46,542 nucleotides of DNA from an uncultured Bdellovibrionales bacterium (GTDB lineage Bacteria > Bdellovibrionota > Bdellovibrionia > Bdellovibrionales > JAMPXM01), in NCBI GenBank assembly GCA_937927435.1, contig CALBDW010000050.1, positions 1 through 46,542 on the forward strand, read 5' to 3'. Shown here piece after piece: positions 16,757-26,178 of the stretch. Position 1 is the first letter of the stretch. Each line of letters starts with the position of its first letter. The notes under the pieces are model-generated. The model was not told where the DNA came from, searched no databases, and worked only from the letters and a program-made list of their open reading frames with translations. The translations under genes were made by a program, and so were the position numbers.

Positions 16757-17920
16757 ATGTTCCGTTTCATCCATACATCCGATTGGCACTTGGGGCGCCA
16801 ACTCTACGGAAAATCGTTGCTCGAAGACCAAGCGTACGCACTTGAGCGCTTACAAGAATTGATCGAAACCGTGCGCCCTCACGCCTTATTGATCGCGGGC
16901 GATGTTTTCGATCGCCCCCTTCCTCCGGAAGCGGCCGTTGCTTTGTTCGATCGTTTCCTCACTGAGGTCGCGGGCACACGAAACATTCCCGTCTTATTGA
17001 TCCCGGGCAACCACGACAGTTGCGAACGATTGGGATTCGCGTCGGGCCTCTTGCGCGACCGCGGTGTCACTATCTTCTCGAAGGTGGAAGACGCTTTTAA
17101 ACCGGTCACCCTGAAAGGCGACGACGGCTTCGAAGCGCTCATCTACGGAATTCCGTTCGTCGAACCGTTCGAAGTCGCGAAAACCCTGGAACGGGACGAT
17201 CTCGCCACGCCTGAATCGGCACTAGAGGCGCTTTGCGAGGAAATCACGAAGCGGAAAACCGGTCCGCTGCCGTCGGTTTTACTTTGCCACGCACTCGTCA
17301 TGGGCGGCGAAACCTCTGAAAGCGAACGGGAAATCTTCATCGGTGGATCTGCGAGCGTCCATCCACGTGTTTTCTCCGGATTTACATACACGGCGCTCGG
17401 TCATCTTCATAAACCGCAGCGCGCGGGAGCCGATACGATCCGCTATAGCGGCTCGCTTCTCCCCTATTCGAAATCGGAAATTTCACACGAAAAGTGCGTA
17501 AACGAAGTCAGGATCCGCTGCGACGGCGCCGTGGAAGTGATCGCTCATCATCTTCCGCAATTGAGACGGCTGCGATACCTTGAAGGCGAGCTCGCCGAAC
17601 TTCTCGAAAAAGCGAGCGGTGACGAGCGGCGCGACGACTACATCATTGTTGGGCTAACGGATAAAGGCGCCGTTCTCGACGCGTTCGCGAAGTTGAACCA
17701 TTTCTATCCACGCCTTTTGCACGTATCGCGTGTTTCGATAGCGAGCGAGTTCGATTTCTCGCAGGCAAGCGAACGGATCCGCGCGATGGAAGAGCGGAGT
17801 GATCTCGAACTCTTCGCCGATTTCTTCCAGTCGATCACTGGAACACCGATGGACGATCAAGAACGCCGGGTCTTGAACGAAGTTTTGGCCGAACTCAACC
17901 GAGGGGAACACGCGCTATGA
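16757..17920 (+). CDS. sbcD: exonuclease SbcCD subunit SbcD (nuclease)
   Basis: A 387-aa Mre11-type phosphoesterase, the nuclease half of SbcCD, which cleaves DNA hairpins and blocked ends. Metal motifs appear in order: HTSDWHLG (D9, H11), AGDVFDRP, IPGNHDSC, LCHALVMGG and ALGHLHKPQ. A C-terminal capping domain follows from about residue 270. The ATG is preceded by AAGGA at a rather long distance. Its end overlaps the sbcC start by four bases (ATGA), the standard coupled arrangement for this pair. Confidence 0.96.
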   Translation: MFRFIHTSDWHLGRQLYGKSLLEDQAYALERLQELIETVRPHALLIAGDVFDRPLPPEAAVALFDRFLTEVAGTRNIPVLLIPGNHDSCERLGFASGLLRDRGVTIFSKVEDAFKPVTLKGDDGFEALIYGIPFVEPFEVAKTLERDDLATPESALEALCEEITKRKTGPLPSVLLCHALVMGGETSESEREIFIGGSASVHPRVFSGFTYTALGHLHKPQRAGADTIRYSGSLLPYSKSEISHEKCVNEVRIRCDGAVEVIAHHLPQLRRLRYLEGELAELLEKASGDERRDDYIIVGLTDKGAVLDAFAKLNHFYPRLLHVSRVSIASEFDFSQASERIRAMEERSDLELFADFFQSITGTPMDDQERRVLNEVLAELNRGEHAL

Positions 17921-20900
17921 GACCGCTCCGCCTGCGCATGCAAGCATTCGGTCCTTACGCCGATTCCGCGGAAATCGATTTCCGCCGCCTCACAGCAAAC
18001 AACGGAGGCCTCTTTCTCATCCACGGGCAAACAGGCGCGGGCAAGACCTCCATTCTCGACGCGATCTGCTTCGCCCTTTTCGGCTCTTCAAGTGGGGCTG
18101 ACCGCGACGGAGAAAGCTTGCGCAGCGATCTTGCTTCCGCCGACCGGCCCACCGAGGTCCGCTTCGAGTTCGCGTTGGGTCCCGATATTTACAGAGTGGT
18201 GCGGCGTCCGAAGCAGCTCGAAAAAAGAAAACGCGAAGACGGCTATCGTGTGGCGAATGCCACGGCCGCGCTTTACAAGCTCGCGCGAGGGTTGACCGAA
18301 GCCGACATTGACCGCGGTTCGACAGATTCCTGGGAGCTTCTCGCTGGAAACGTAAAAAACGTCGACGGCGTCGTGATCGAGCTTCTTGGAATGAACGCCG
18401 ACCAATTCCGCCAGGTGGTGGTCTTGCCGCAGGGACAGTTCCGCCGTTTCCTTTCTGCCCAAAGCGGCGAACGCGAAAAACTTCTTGAGACGCTTTTCCG
18501 CACTGAACGATATCGGCGAATAACGGAGCAACTCGTTTTCAAAGCTCAGGAACTCGAGTCCGAAATCAAGCAACACCGCCAGAATCTCGAAGCTCAGCTC
18601 GCTTCGCTGGAAATCGGTGAAAATGAGTCTCTCGACGGCCGCCTCGAGACTCTCAAAGCCGAAGCCGCAGCGCTTACCGAAGAATCTCCTTTGCTTGAAG
18701 ACCGCTTCCGGCTTGCGACCGAGCGCCGGCAGACGGCGCAACTCGCGGCCCGAGCAAAAACGGAGCTTGCGGCCATTCAAGCCCGCCTGGCCGGTTTGAA
18801 AGCCCGCCAAAGCGAAGTCGAAAAAGCGAAAGAAAAGTTGGCCGCGGAAAGGCGCTCGCGTCCGGTTCTCTCCGTCGACCAGCGCGTGCTGGCTATCGAA
18901 CGCGATTTGCGCCATCTCGCCGAAAGCGAAGAACGGGAAAAGCGCGCCTTGGCAGCCGCCGAGAGGGAGCTTCATGAGAACCAGGCGCAATTTGAACGCC
19001 TTCAGGCGCTCGCCCCGGAGCTGGAATCGTGGCGCGCGGAACGCACGCGCCTTCAAGGCCTTTGGACGAACGCCAATCGTTTGAAAGACGCCAACAGCCG
19101 ACTCCATGAGTTGAACCGGGCGTACGCTACGGCGGCTGAAAAAGTGAGGAACGCTGAGACGGCTCTTGCGGACGCGACTGAAAAACGCCGTGAGAAACAA
19201 CTTGAAGCGGAAAAGTTCGCCGAGAGCGTTCCGCGGGTCGAAGCGCTCCGCCGCGAAATCGAACTCGCCAAGGCGAAACTGGTGCATCTTACGCAAAACC
19301 TGAAAGAGGTCGACGAAGCGGAGACGGAAGTCAAAATCGAACGCACGCGCCTTGCCGATTTCGAAAAACAGGCGCATACGGCCGCGCAAGCTCTCAAAGA
19401 GCTCAAATACGGTTTCCATCTTTCGCAAGCGGCGATTCTTGCGCGCGAACTCAAAAAAGGCGAACCCTGCCCTGTTTGCGGGAGCCCGGAGCATCCTGCT
19501 CCGGCGCGTTTCATGGACGCGCACGCCGCGGTTTCGAAAGAGGAACTTGAAGCCGCCGAGGCCAAAGAGCGTGAAGCTTCCGAACGGCTCGCCGCCCACA
19601 AGACACGCCTTGAATCCGCGGAAAGAGCACTCAAGCTCAGCGAAGAGCGGCTACGTGCGCATTTCCCGGGCGCCGATGAAAGAATTCGCGATTACGCCCG
19701 ACACATGCGTGAGGAACAGGTCCGCGCGCTCGAAGGCATGCAGCGTGAACTATTGGCCGCAGAAGAGGCCGCACGGAAGTGGCACAATGCGACGGCTGCG
19801 CTCAAGGCCGTCGAAGCATACCTGGAGAAAGCGGAGCTTGCTTACCGAAACGCTTTATCCGAACGCGACGAAGCGCGCGCCAAATTCGAAAGCACGTGCG
19901 GTCAAGTCGCAGAACTCGAAGCGTCGCTGCCACCGGAGTACCGAGACCCGGAGGCCATCAAAGAAATCGGTGTGGAACTTAAGGAAAAAATTAAAGCTCA
20001 CGAGAAAAAACTCGAAGAAAGCCGTCAACTTCGCGAGAGCGCCGAACGGAAAGTAGCGGCGCTGAAAGCCCGCTTGAAGACCTTGGCGGAACAAAAGGCG
20101 ATGAAAACCGAAGAACTTGAAGCGGAATCAAAAGCCCGGGATGAAGCGCTGAAAGCCTCGGGCTTCCCCTCGCTTGAAGAGTGCCGTCTTGCCGGATTAA
20201 GCGAGCGGGAGCTTCAGGAACTCGAAGCCCTTTGCCGTTCTTTCGACGCGGACTGGGCATCGGCGAACGACCGACTTCATCAGCTCGAGCATGAACTCAA
20301 AGAGTTTCCGGATTGGGCGCACGATCTCGCCGCTCGCCAGTCCGAACTCGACGCCGTCGACAAGGAACGCTCGGAGAAGAAAGCCCGGCTGCTGGCTCTT
20401 AAAGAAAAGATCTCCCTCTACCAAAACGCCGGCGAACGGATCGCGAAACTGCGCGCTGAGATTGAAAAAGCCGAGCAACGGTACCGCACGCTCGGTCGAC
20501 TCGCGTCGGTCGCTCAAGGACTTCCCCCATTCAATACGGCTCGTGTCAACCTCTCCCGTTATGTCTTGGCGAGCCGGCTCGACGAAGTGCTCGAACAGGC
20601 CTCGCGGCGGCTTTATAAAATGAGTCGCGGCCAATTCATTTTGAAACGCTCCACCGGCCAAGAAGACCGTAGGCGGAGCGCGGGCCTCGATCTTAAAGTG
20701 GAAGATGCCTTTTCTGGCACCACCCGTCCGACATCTTCGCTCTCGGGCGGAGAAGGGTTCATGGCTTCACTCTCCCTCGCGCTCGGCCTCGCCGACGTCG
20801 TGCAAAGCCGCCTGGGAGGAGTCCGTCTCGAAACGGTCTTTGTCGACGAAGGCTTCGGGACGCTCGATTCCGAAACACTGGAACTGGCGATGAAAACGCT

Positions 20901-21063
20901 GACGGAACTTCAGGCCGGCGGCCGCCTCGTGGGCGTGATCTCACACGTGCCCGAGCTACGCGAGCAAATCAGAAACCGTCTCATCGTGAGAAAAAAGCCC
21001 TCGGGAAGCACGGTAACGTGGGAAGAAACGCTCGCGCCAGCGAAGACCTTTACAGAAACTTAG
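17917..21063 (+). CDS. sbcC: exonuclease SbcCD subunit SbcC (ATPase)
   Basis: A 1048-aa Rad50/SMC-type ATPase. Walker A is GQTGAGKT at residues 37-44. Long antiparallel coiled coils rich in Glu, Lys, Ala and Arg run on both sides of the zinc hook CPVC (C518, C521). The ABC signature SSLSGGEGFMASL and the Walker B VFVDEGFGTLD are near the C-terminus, followed by a SHVPELREQI switch. Length matches E. coli SbcC. With SbcD it forms the hairpin-cleaving nuclease. The last codons overlap nothing, and the YbjN-like gene begins 90 bases later. Confidence 0.96.
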   Translation: MRPLRLRMQAFGPYADSAEIDFRRLTANNGGLFLIHGQTGAGKTSILDAICFALFGSSSGADRDGESLRSDLASADRPTEVRFEFALGPDIYRVVRRPKQLEKRKREDGYRVANATAALYKLARGLTEADIDRGSTDSWELLAGNVKNVDGVVIELLGMNADQFRQVVVLPQGQFRRFLSAQSGEREKLLETLFRTERYRRITEQLVFKAQELESEIKQHRQNLEAQLASLEIGENESLDGRLETLKAEAAALTEESPLLEDRFRLATERRQTAQLAARAKTELAAIQARLAGLKARQSEVEKAKEKLAAERRSRPVLSVDQRVLAIERDLRHLAESEEREKRALAAAERELHENQAQFERLQALAPELESWRAERTRLQGLWTNANRLKDANSRLHELNRAYATAAEKVRNAETALADATEKRREKQLEAEKFAESVPRVEALRREIELAKAKLVHLTQNLKEVDEAETEVKIERTRLADFEKQAHTAAQALKELKYGFHLSQAAILARELKKGEPCPVCGSPEHPAPARFMDAHAAVSKEELEAAEAKEREASERLAAHKTRLESAERALKLSEERLRAHFPGADERIRDYARHMREEQVRALEGMQRELLAAEEAARKWHNATAALKAVEAYLEKAELAYRNALSERDEARAKFESTCGQVAELEASLPPEYRDPEAIKEIGVELKEKIKAHEKKLEESRQLRESAERKVAALKARLKTLAEQKAMKTEELEAESKARDEALKASGFPSLEECRLAGLSERELQELEALCRSFDADWASANDRLHQLEHELKEFPDWAHDLAARQSELDAVDKERSEKKARLLALKEKISLYQNAGERIAKLRAEIEKAEQRYRTLGRLASVAQGLPPFNTARVNLSRYVLASRLDEVLEQASRRLYKMSRGQFILKRSTGQEDRRRSAGLDLKVEDAFSGTTRPTSSLSGGEGFMASLSLALGLADVVQSRLGGVRLETVFVDEGFGTLDSETLELAMKTLTELQAGGRLVGVISHVPELREQIRNRLIVRKKPSGSTVTWEETLAPAKTFTET

Positions 21064-21153
21064 CGATTTTCGCAGAAATTTTATTCAAGCTGGACCGAGG
21101 TCGAGCCGATCTATTTCCCGTCTTTTGAAGATATTTTGTACGGGAGGGGTGGG

Positions 21154-22143
21154 ATGTTGGCTGAAGCGTTCCCGAGACTGGCGGTTCACTTGCGCTCACT
21201 GTTACCGGATGCGGATGTTCGCCTGGCGAAAGGCGCGCAATCGATCGAGGTCCAATTGCCGAATTATCCTTCTTGGACCCTCCACGTCTCGGGGAACGTT
21301 TACCGCGACGAGTTCCTTTGCATCCAAACCAGCCTGGTCCTGCACTACGAATGCCTGTGCCGCCTTCCCGAAGACGATTTCAACCGCTTTATCGCGGCCG
21401 AAAACTTGGGCCTGCGCGGCGCTACGATTGTCGTCGAAAATTCGAAAGGACCGAGAACACTCCGGATCCGCACGTCCTTCATCGGCCAGAAAGGCCGCTC
21501 GTACGATGAAGCTGAAAACCTCGCGATCGACGTCGTTTCGCTTGTCCGCTTCGCGCGAATGCTCGACGACCGCATCCGCCGTTGCACCGCCGGCGACGAT
21601 TTCAGCTTCGAACTCTACTACAGCACTTATCTTTCCAAAGGCGTCGGTCACATCCGTTACATCAACTACGCCCGCCACATCTTTAAAGGCAGCATGAACC
21701 GCGTCTTCGGACAGGTGGCCCAACTCTTCAAAGAAGACCATGGTTGTGACGTAGTCTTCGAGAACGATATCGCGTACGTCAGAGGCCCTAATTCGGACGT
21801 TGAAATCACCCTTCGCGTCCCAGAACAAGTCCCGATGGCCGTTTGCTCGGCGCTACTGGCTTCGTTCGGAGGCCGTCCGCGCGACATTTTCGCCTTCGTC
21901 ACGCGGTTAAACGCGAAAGTGAACTTCGGTCACTTTGAAGTGAGCGCCGACGGTTCGAAAATCTTCTTTACCGTGTGGAAACACCTAACGAACGATCTGC
22001 GGCTCTACAGCCTGGATCAACTGCTCCAATCGATCACGGAAGCGCAATGGCTTCTGAAGAAGGAACTCGCCGCGCACGAAACGGCGAAAGGCGAGAAGCG
22101 CATGGAAACGACGGCCGCTTACGACCAGCGCTCGGCGGCCTGA
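21154..22143 (+). CDS. protein with two YbjN-like domains
   Basis: A 329-aa soluble protein of unknown function. The C-terminal part (about residues 205-305) resembles YbjN-type proteins: a strand-rich segment, then RDIFAFVTRLNAKVNFGHFEVSADG, a FFTVWKHL strand and an LDQLLQSI helix. The N-terminal half has a related order (SLVLHYECLCRLPEDDFNRFI, then FARMLDDRIRR), so two such units may be in tandem. The fold is shared with type III secretion chaperones. The start is ATG 21154 after GGGAGGGG; the open frame extends to 21136 but would include the ribosome-binding site. It ends six bases before the convergent RDD gene. Confidence 0.6.
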   Translation: MLAEAFPRLAVHLRSLLPDADVRLAKGAQSIEVQLPNYPSWTLHVSGNVYRDEFLCIQTSLVLHYECLCRLPEDDFNRFIAAENLGLRGATIVVENSKGPRTLRIRTSFIGQKGRSYDEAENLAIDVVSLVRFARMLDDRIRRCTAGDDFSFELYYSTYLSKGVGHIRYINYARHIFKGSMNRVFGQVAQLFKEDHGCDVVFENDIAYVRGPNSDVEITLRVPEQVPMAVCSALLASFGGRPRDIFAFVTRLNAKVNFGHFEVSADGSKIFFTVWKHLTNDLRLYSLDQLLQSITEAQWLLKKELAAHETAKGEKRMETTAAYDQRSAA

Positions 22144-22149
22144 CGATAT

Positions 22150-22809
22150 TCAGGAGCGAGGTTCGCGCCTTTGCATGACCCGGGTATCGAAAATCAAATC
22201 GTGTAAAGCCTTGCGGTCGTCGCGGAAGAACACGATGAGGTACCCGATCCCGAAAATGAGACCGGACAAAAACTTGCCTACCGTTTCACGGAAGAAAGAG
22301 CGCCAATAACCGATGCGGTGACCCGATCCCGTCTCCATCACTTGCAGGTTGAAAATCATTTTACCGGGCGTCGAACCTCGCTCCGAATAGAACCAACCGT
22401 AGTAAATGAAAACCACCGCGAGGTTCACCACATTCGTCAGCCCTGTCCATAAGAAATCCGGAAGGAAAAAGAACCCCATTCCGAGCGCGAAATTCGCTAT
22501 GGACGTAAGAACGCTGACGATCACGAGATCAATGAAATAAGCTAACGCGCGGATGCCGAAACGCCCAGGCTCTAAAACGACATTCGAAATATCTTCGCGG
22601 CGACCTCGGAATACACCGACCTCTTCCCCGAAGGGCTCCGTCAACGGCGGCGGCATCGCCGGCACCCCGGCCTCGATCGCCCGCTGTTCGGCATCCAGCG
22701 GCGGGCGAGAGCTTTCTTCCTCTCCCGCGCCTTCCGCTGGATTCTCTTTGTGCTTCGCCATGTATCTTTGCAGTGGGGTGAGTTCTGTATTGCCTTTCTC
22801 GTCCGCCAT
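22150..22809 (-). CDS. RDD-family membrane protein
   Basis: A 219-aa protein with a polar, Glu/Pro-rich N-terminal 85 residues and a C-terminal RDD domain with three or four membrane segments. The defining residues appear in RFGIRALAYFIDLVIV (Arg and Asp) and in GSTPGKMIFNLQV, with the second Asp region replaced by RDDRKALHDLIFDTRV. RDD proteins are often of unknown role; some act as ion antiporters. The start ATG 22809 (MADEKGN) has a weak ribosome-binding site; upstream codons to 22881 look non-coding. It shares its strand with the peptidase lipoprotein gene 84 bases upstream, so co-transcription is possible. Confidence 0.85.
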   Translation of the reverse strand: MADEKGNTELTPLQRYMAKHKENPAEGAGEEESSRPPLDAEQRAIEAGVPAMPPPLTEPFGEEVGVFRGRREDISNVVLEPGRFGIRALAYFIDLVIVSVLTSIANFALGMGFFFLPDFLWTGLTNVVNLAVVFIYYGWFYSERGSTPGKMIFNLQVMETGSGHRIGYWRSFFRETVGKFLSGLIFGIGYLIVFFRDDRKALHDLIFDTRVMQRREPRS

Positions 22810-22893
22810 TCGGCGAATGATAGACCGAAGAGGTTTGGAAAACAACCGACGTTTGTCCCGAGATGTGTCGCAATGACACACCTCGGACCTTCT

Positions 22894-24390
22894 TTATCGG
22901 ATCAAAGCGATTTCTTCGGCCGTGAACGGCCGAGGATGATCCGGCGGTTCAGGCGCAGTTTCCGCAAGCGGAAGAGCCGAACGGTAGCGAGGCGATCCGT
23001 ACACATATCGGTTGAAGAATTCGTCCACCGAACGCCCCGTGTGACTTTCGAGGAACAATTTGAACTCCTCAGTCGTGTAATGGCTGTAACGGTAGCGGTT
23101 CACGAATTCTTTTAAAACAGGCTTCAACCCGCCCAAGTCGGCGAAATAAAGATCAAGTTCAGCCATGAGCAGCCGTCCGTCCTGATACGAGTTCATCGGT
23201 GTTGCCAATGCGAAGGGCGAGCCCGTCGCCAAAGACGTCGGCGACCGTTGCAAAAGCGACGAGGCCCGCTGATATCCTTTGCCACGCCAATCCGCAATCG
23301 CTTCATCGATCCAGCCCGAACGCCCTTCCGCCGGCATCACTCCGCGCGCGAACCAGGAATGCAAAAGTTCGTGACCGAGACTGTCGAGGTGCGTGACTGT
23401 TGCTCCGACGTGTTCCATTCCTCCTGATGTCGTCACGATATAAGCGATGAACTCCGGATGACTGTACGGACCGTAATCCGCTTCCATCTCTCTAAAAAGA
23501 GTTGGAAGCTGCGCTTTCGCCGCCTGGACGAGAGAAGAACTTGAAGAGTAAACCGTCACGGGGATTTCCCTCGTCATCCCCTGAACCGTAAACCGGTCCA
23601 CAACGAGCGCCCGATCCGTCAAGTGTACGTAAAACGACGAAAGCGAGTAGTACGAAGGGAAACGAACCTCCCATTCTCCTCTTCCCTGTTCACGGATCTC
23701 GCCATTGGCAAAGAGCGAATGGGGATTGCTTCCGCCCAAAATTTTCAACCGAAGCGTTAAAGCATGAGCATCATCCTCGAAGCCCGTTGGCCAATAACGT
23801 TGCGCGAATCTCGCCGCTAAATCCGCCATGGATGTTAAAAAGGCGACCCCGCCACTTGAGTACGAGGTACGGTCGCTTGGCAACGTGAAGGTAATCACGG
23901 CTTCCGCCGTCTCTCCCGCCTTGAGCGTCTTCTGGAGAGCCAAAACCGTCGCCGCCGAATCCGGCGTCTTCATCCAGCCGAAGGGAACGCTCTGACCGTT
24001 GATACTGGTTTCACGAATTGTTCCCTCAAAGAGAAAGACCGGTTGGCTTTCAACATTCTGCTTAAAGCGAATGCGCGCCTCCCCGCGCGTTTGTTGCCTG
24101 ACAACGTCGAATTCCAAAGTCACTGTTTCTTCCAAAATATTTCCCGGCGCATAGGTCGTCAGATTCGAACGAAAGACTTTTTCACTTAACGCCAAAGGCC
24201 GGTAGTTCGGTTGAGTGATCCCGATCCCCGGAGGAGCCGGCCAGGATGTCATTCCTCCCGGAATCGGGCCCGGCGCGACCGCGGATGAACCTTCTCCATA
24301 TTCAATTGACTCGATTGAACCAGTACCGGTTCGGCCACAGCTGATCGCAAATGTCACAGCAAGAAGTAAACGAGTTGACGCTTTCCGCAT
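22894..24390 (-). CDS. secreted M1-like zinc metallopeptidase lipoprotein
   Basis: A 498-aa protein beginning with a lipoprotein signal (lipobox AISC, C18), so probably anchored in the outer membrane or facing the periplasm. The gluzincin signature is complete: HELLH at residues 340-344 and the third zinc ligand E363 in WIDEAIADW, exactly 18 residues on. A GGMEHVGA segment sits where M1 enzymes have GAMEN. The N-terminal region is beta-rich like the M1 saddle domain. Substrate specificity is unknown; exported peptidases of this type fit a scavenging or predatory life. The start is ATG 24390; the open frame runs to 24543 but overlaps msrA and lacks a signal sequence. Confidence 0.85.
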   Translation of the reverse strand: MRKASTRLLLAVTFAISCGRTGTGSIESIEYGEGSSAVAPGPIPGGMTSWPAPPGIGITQPNYRPLALSEKVFRSNLTTYAPGNILEETVTLEFDVVRQQTRGEARIRFKQNVESQPVFLFEGTIRETSINGQSVPFGWMKTPDSAATVLALQKTLKAGETAEAVITFTLPSDRTSYSSGGVAFLTSMADLAARFAQRYWPTGFEDDAHALTLRLKILGGSNPHSLFANGEIREQGRGEWEVRFPSYYSLSSFYVHLTDRALVVDRFTVQGMTREIPVTVYSSSSSLVQAAKAQLPTLFREMEADYGPYSHPEFIAYIVTTSGGMEHVGATVTHLDSLGHELLHSWFARGVMPAEGRSGWIDEAIADWRGKGYQRASSLLQRSPTSLATGSPFALATPMNSYQDGRLLMAELDLYFADLGGLKPVLKEFVNRYRYSHYTTEEFKLFLESHTGRSVDEFFNRYVYGSPRYRSALPLAETAPEPPDHPRPFTAEEIALIR

Positions 24391-24397
24391 GCGAGAG

Positions 24398-24405
24398 CCC
24401 CCCCC
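24398..24405 (-). promoter_or_regulatory. G8 homopolymer at the ribosome-binding position of the peptidase gene
   Basis: Eight consecutive C residues on the plus strand read as G8 on the coding strand, seven bases upstream of the ATG at 24390. No other Shine-Dalgarno sequence is visible. Length changes in this run would alter the spacing or strength of ribosome binding. Confidence 0.45.
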
Positions 24406-24518
24406 TTTTTCACGCCTCGAAATCGAAGCGCCTTCCCACCTTATTTGAACGCCCACAGGCCTGAGTATCGCCCGGCTTTTCACTTCGGAATTTCCTACGT
24501 GACAGGACCTTTGTCGGA

Positions 24519-25058
24519 ATGCAAAATTGCTGTGCCATGACAAACAATTTCAATTCAACATCGGTTCCAGCCGAAAATTATGAACTCGCGACGCTTGCGG
24601 GCGGATGCTTTTGGGGAATGGAAGACTTGATTCGGAAGATCCCCGGCGTCATCGACACCGAAGTCGGTTACACAGGCGGCAGCGTTCCGAATCCGTCGTA
24701 TGAACAAGTATGCACAGGCACGACGGGGCACGCCGAGTCAATCCAAGTTAAATTCGATCCAAATCGTCTGACCTATGGAGAGCTCCTGCAGTTTTTCTTT
24801 CGTATGCACGATCCAACGACACTTCATCGTCAAGGCGGCGATATCGGGACGCAGTATCGCTCCGCCATTTTTTATCATAGCGACACGCAGCGCGAAATTG
24901 CGGAGAAAATGAAGGTCATCGCCAGCGAAAAGTGGAAAAAAACGGTGGTCACCGAAATCGTTCCGGCCGGTCCCTTTTACCCGGCCGAAGAGTATCATCA
25001 AGATTACCTCGAGAAAAACCCCGGAGGATACACCTGTCACTGGCTACGCGAATGGTGA
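24519..25058 (+). CDS. msrA: peptide-methionine (S)-S-oxide reductase
   Basis: A 179-aa enzyme that repairs oxidised methionine (S-sulfoxide). The catalytic Cys is C30 in GGCFWGME. Further family segments are VGYTGG, TGHAESIQV, FFRMHDPTT, GTQYRSAIF and EEYHQDYL. A recycling cysteine is present near the C-terminus (GGYTCHW). The ATG at 24519 has AGGA 11 bases upstream; a second ATG at 24537 would remove six residues including a Cys-Cys pair. No msrB is adjacent. It is divergent from the peptidase lipoprotein gene. Confidence 0.93.
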   Translation: MQNCCAMTNNFNSTSVPAENYELATLAGGCFWGMEDLIRKIPGVIDTEVGYTGGSVPNPSYEQVCTGTTGHAESIQVKFDPNRLTYGELLQFFFRMHDPTTLHRQGGDIGTQYRSAIFYHSDTQREIAEKMKVIASEKWKKTVVTEIVPAGPFYPAEEYHQDYLEKNPGGYTCHWLREW

Positions 25059-25066
25059 GAACACGG

Positions 25067-25855
25067 TTATTGAGTCGACCGGCTCTGGCCGGAAGAGCCC
25101 CCAACGAATTCCTCCGCAAGCTGCACCCCCATCCGCTCACAAAGGTATGCAGAGGTGATAGGCCCGACACCCAAACTGATTTGTAAATGCGTGCGGACAA
25201 GTTCACGCAAGTCTTCCAGAGCGAACTGCGTTTCCGCGGGGAAACCCAAATCAACTTTCAGAACATGGATATCCGGGATCTCATAATAAGCTCCCTCAAG
25301 AGGCTCCAGCTCGCTCGCGATGATGTCCGCTTCATCCGGCGCGATCTCGCCATTTTCCAAACGGAGATAAAGGTCCTCATGAACGAAGATGTATTCCGCC
25401 TCGGAGAACTCGAAATTTTCTTGTTCGCGCTCGACGGCGCGGCTGCCGAAAACGAAGAAGACTTTGCCGGCTGCGCTGGCGAAAAATTCGATATCGCGGT
25501 GGCGCGCCTGCAGCGCACATTTGCGATTGGCGCTCACAACGCAGTTCGGATCCAAGCGGCTTCCAGAATCGAGAAGCGAAGGAACGATCGGATCGAGCGT
25601 CACGATATTCGATGCGGTTCCGGACTCGGACTGGGCGACCTCGGGATTCGGCGGGACGACTTCCTTGCCTTCCGTCGCAGTCGCCTGCGTTTGTGCGAGG
25701 TCGTCGGCCTCAACGCTCATCGGTTTTTCATTAAGGGCCGTCGCTTCTATAACGGACTCAGTTGATGGGAACTCCGACACGGTTTGGGCGAAAGCCACGG
25801 AAATACCGTGAATGAAAACGACGAAACCGAGAAGTTTCCTGAGCCCCCAATACAT
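25067..25855 (-). CDS. secreted protein of unknown function
   Basis: A 262-aa protein with a clear signal peptide ([14 protein letters not shown] to VAFAQ). A Thr/Glu/Pro-rich linker of about 70 residues follows, then a compact C-terminal domain with two cysteines close together ([12 protein letters not shown]) and a third near the end (YLCERMG). The middle is acidic ([16 protein letters not shown]). I recognise no family. The start ATG 25855 has AAGGG upstream; an open frame reaches 25939 but has no signal sequence at its start. It is convergent with msrA (eight bases apart) and divergent from metG. Confidence 0.7.
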   Translation of the reverse strand: MYWGLRKLLGFVVFIHGISVAFAQTVSEFPSTESVIEATALNEKPMSVEADDLAQTQATATEGKEVVPPNPEVAQSESGTASNIVTLDPIVPSLLDSGSRLDPNCVVSANRKCALQARHRDIEFFASAAGKVFFVFGSRAVEREQENFEFSEAEYIFVHEDLYLRLENGEIAPDEADIIASELEPLEGAYYEIPDIHVLKVDLGFPAETQFALEDLRELVRTHLQISLGVGPITSAYLCERMGVQLAEEFVGGSSGQSRSTQ

Positions 25856-26178
25856 TTGCCTGTTTCCCTTATCTGGAGATGAATAACCGGCCGCTGACCG
25901 CGTTTGTTTTAATTCCGTCACTACCAAACTTGATGCCAAGCCCGGAACCTAAACGAAGCCCTCTTGAGCTTCGCCCCGCTCAAAAAAACGGGAAAACTTT
26001 CCAATCCGAATGCCCTCTTACGTCTCTTTCCGCGGCTCACCGAAGCCGGGTTAAACGGGTCTCCCGCCCCCTGGGAACCGCCGAAAAAGCGCGTGCAATT
26101 GGTTGCCGTCCGAAGCCTTCTGCACTAGAACAGAAGTCTCGGATTTTCTTCGGATTTTGTGAAAAAGAGAGGAGCCGT
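25856..26178. other. divergent region upstream of metG
   Basis: These 323 bases lie between the secreted-protein gene (minus) and metG (plus). The metG frame is open through this region, but the codons do not resemble MetRS and the real start has its own ribosome-binding site, so I treat it as non-coding. It must hold both promoters; I could not assign hexamers with confidence. The last 70 bases hold the hairpins described at 26109-26154. Confidence 0.6.
26109..26154 (+). promoter_or_regulatory. nested hairpins in the metG leader
   Basis: An outer stem TCCGAAG (26109-26115) with CTTCGGA (26148-26154) encloses an inner stem CTTCTG (26117-26122) with CAGAAG (26131-26136). ATTTTG follows the outer stem, and an eight-base CGGATTTT repeat overlaps its 3' arm. 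It ends 17 bases before the GAGAGGAG ribosome-binding site. It could be an attenuator or a leader that controls translation; no known riboswitch class was recognised. Confidence 0.35.

Noticed and set aside
18088..19599. 503-aa minus-strand open frame inside sbcC
   Set aside because: It is the antisense shadow of the high-GC, Glu/Lys-rich coiled-coil region of SbcC and has no domain of its own.
26060..26095. T-box-like GGGAACCGCC segment upstream of metG
   Set aside because: It resembles only part of the T-box antiterminator consensus; no specifier stem or terminator alternative could be drawn.
25879..26178. 100-codon N-terminal extension of metG
   Set aside because: The residues do not resemble methionyl-tRNA synthetase, and a strong ribosome-binding site precedes the ATG at 26179.
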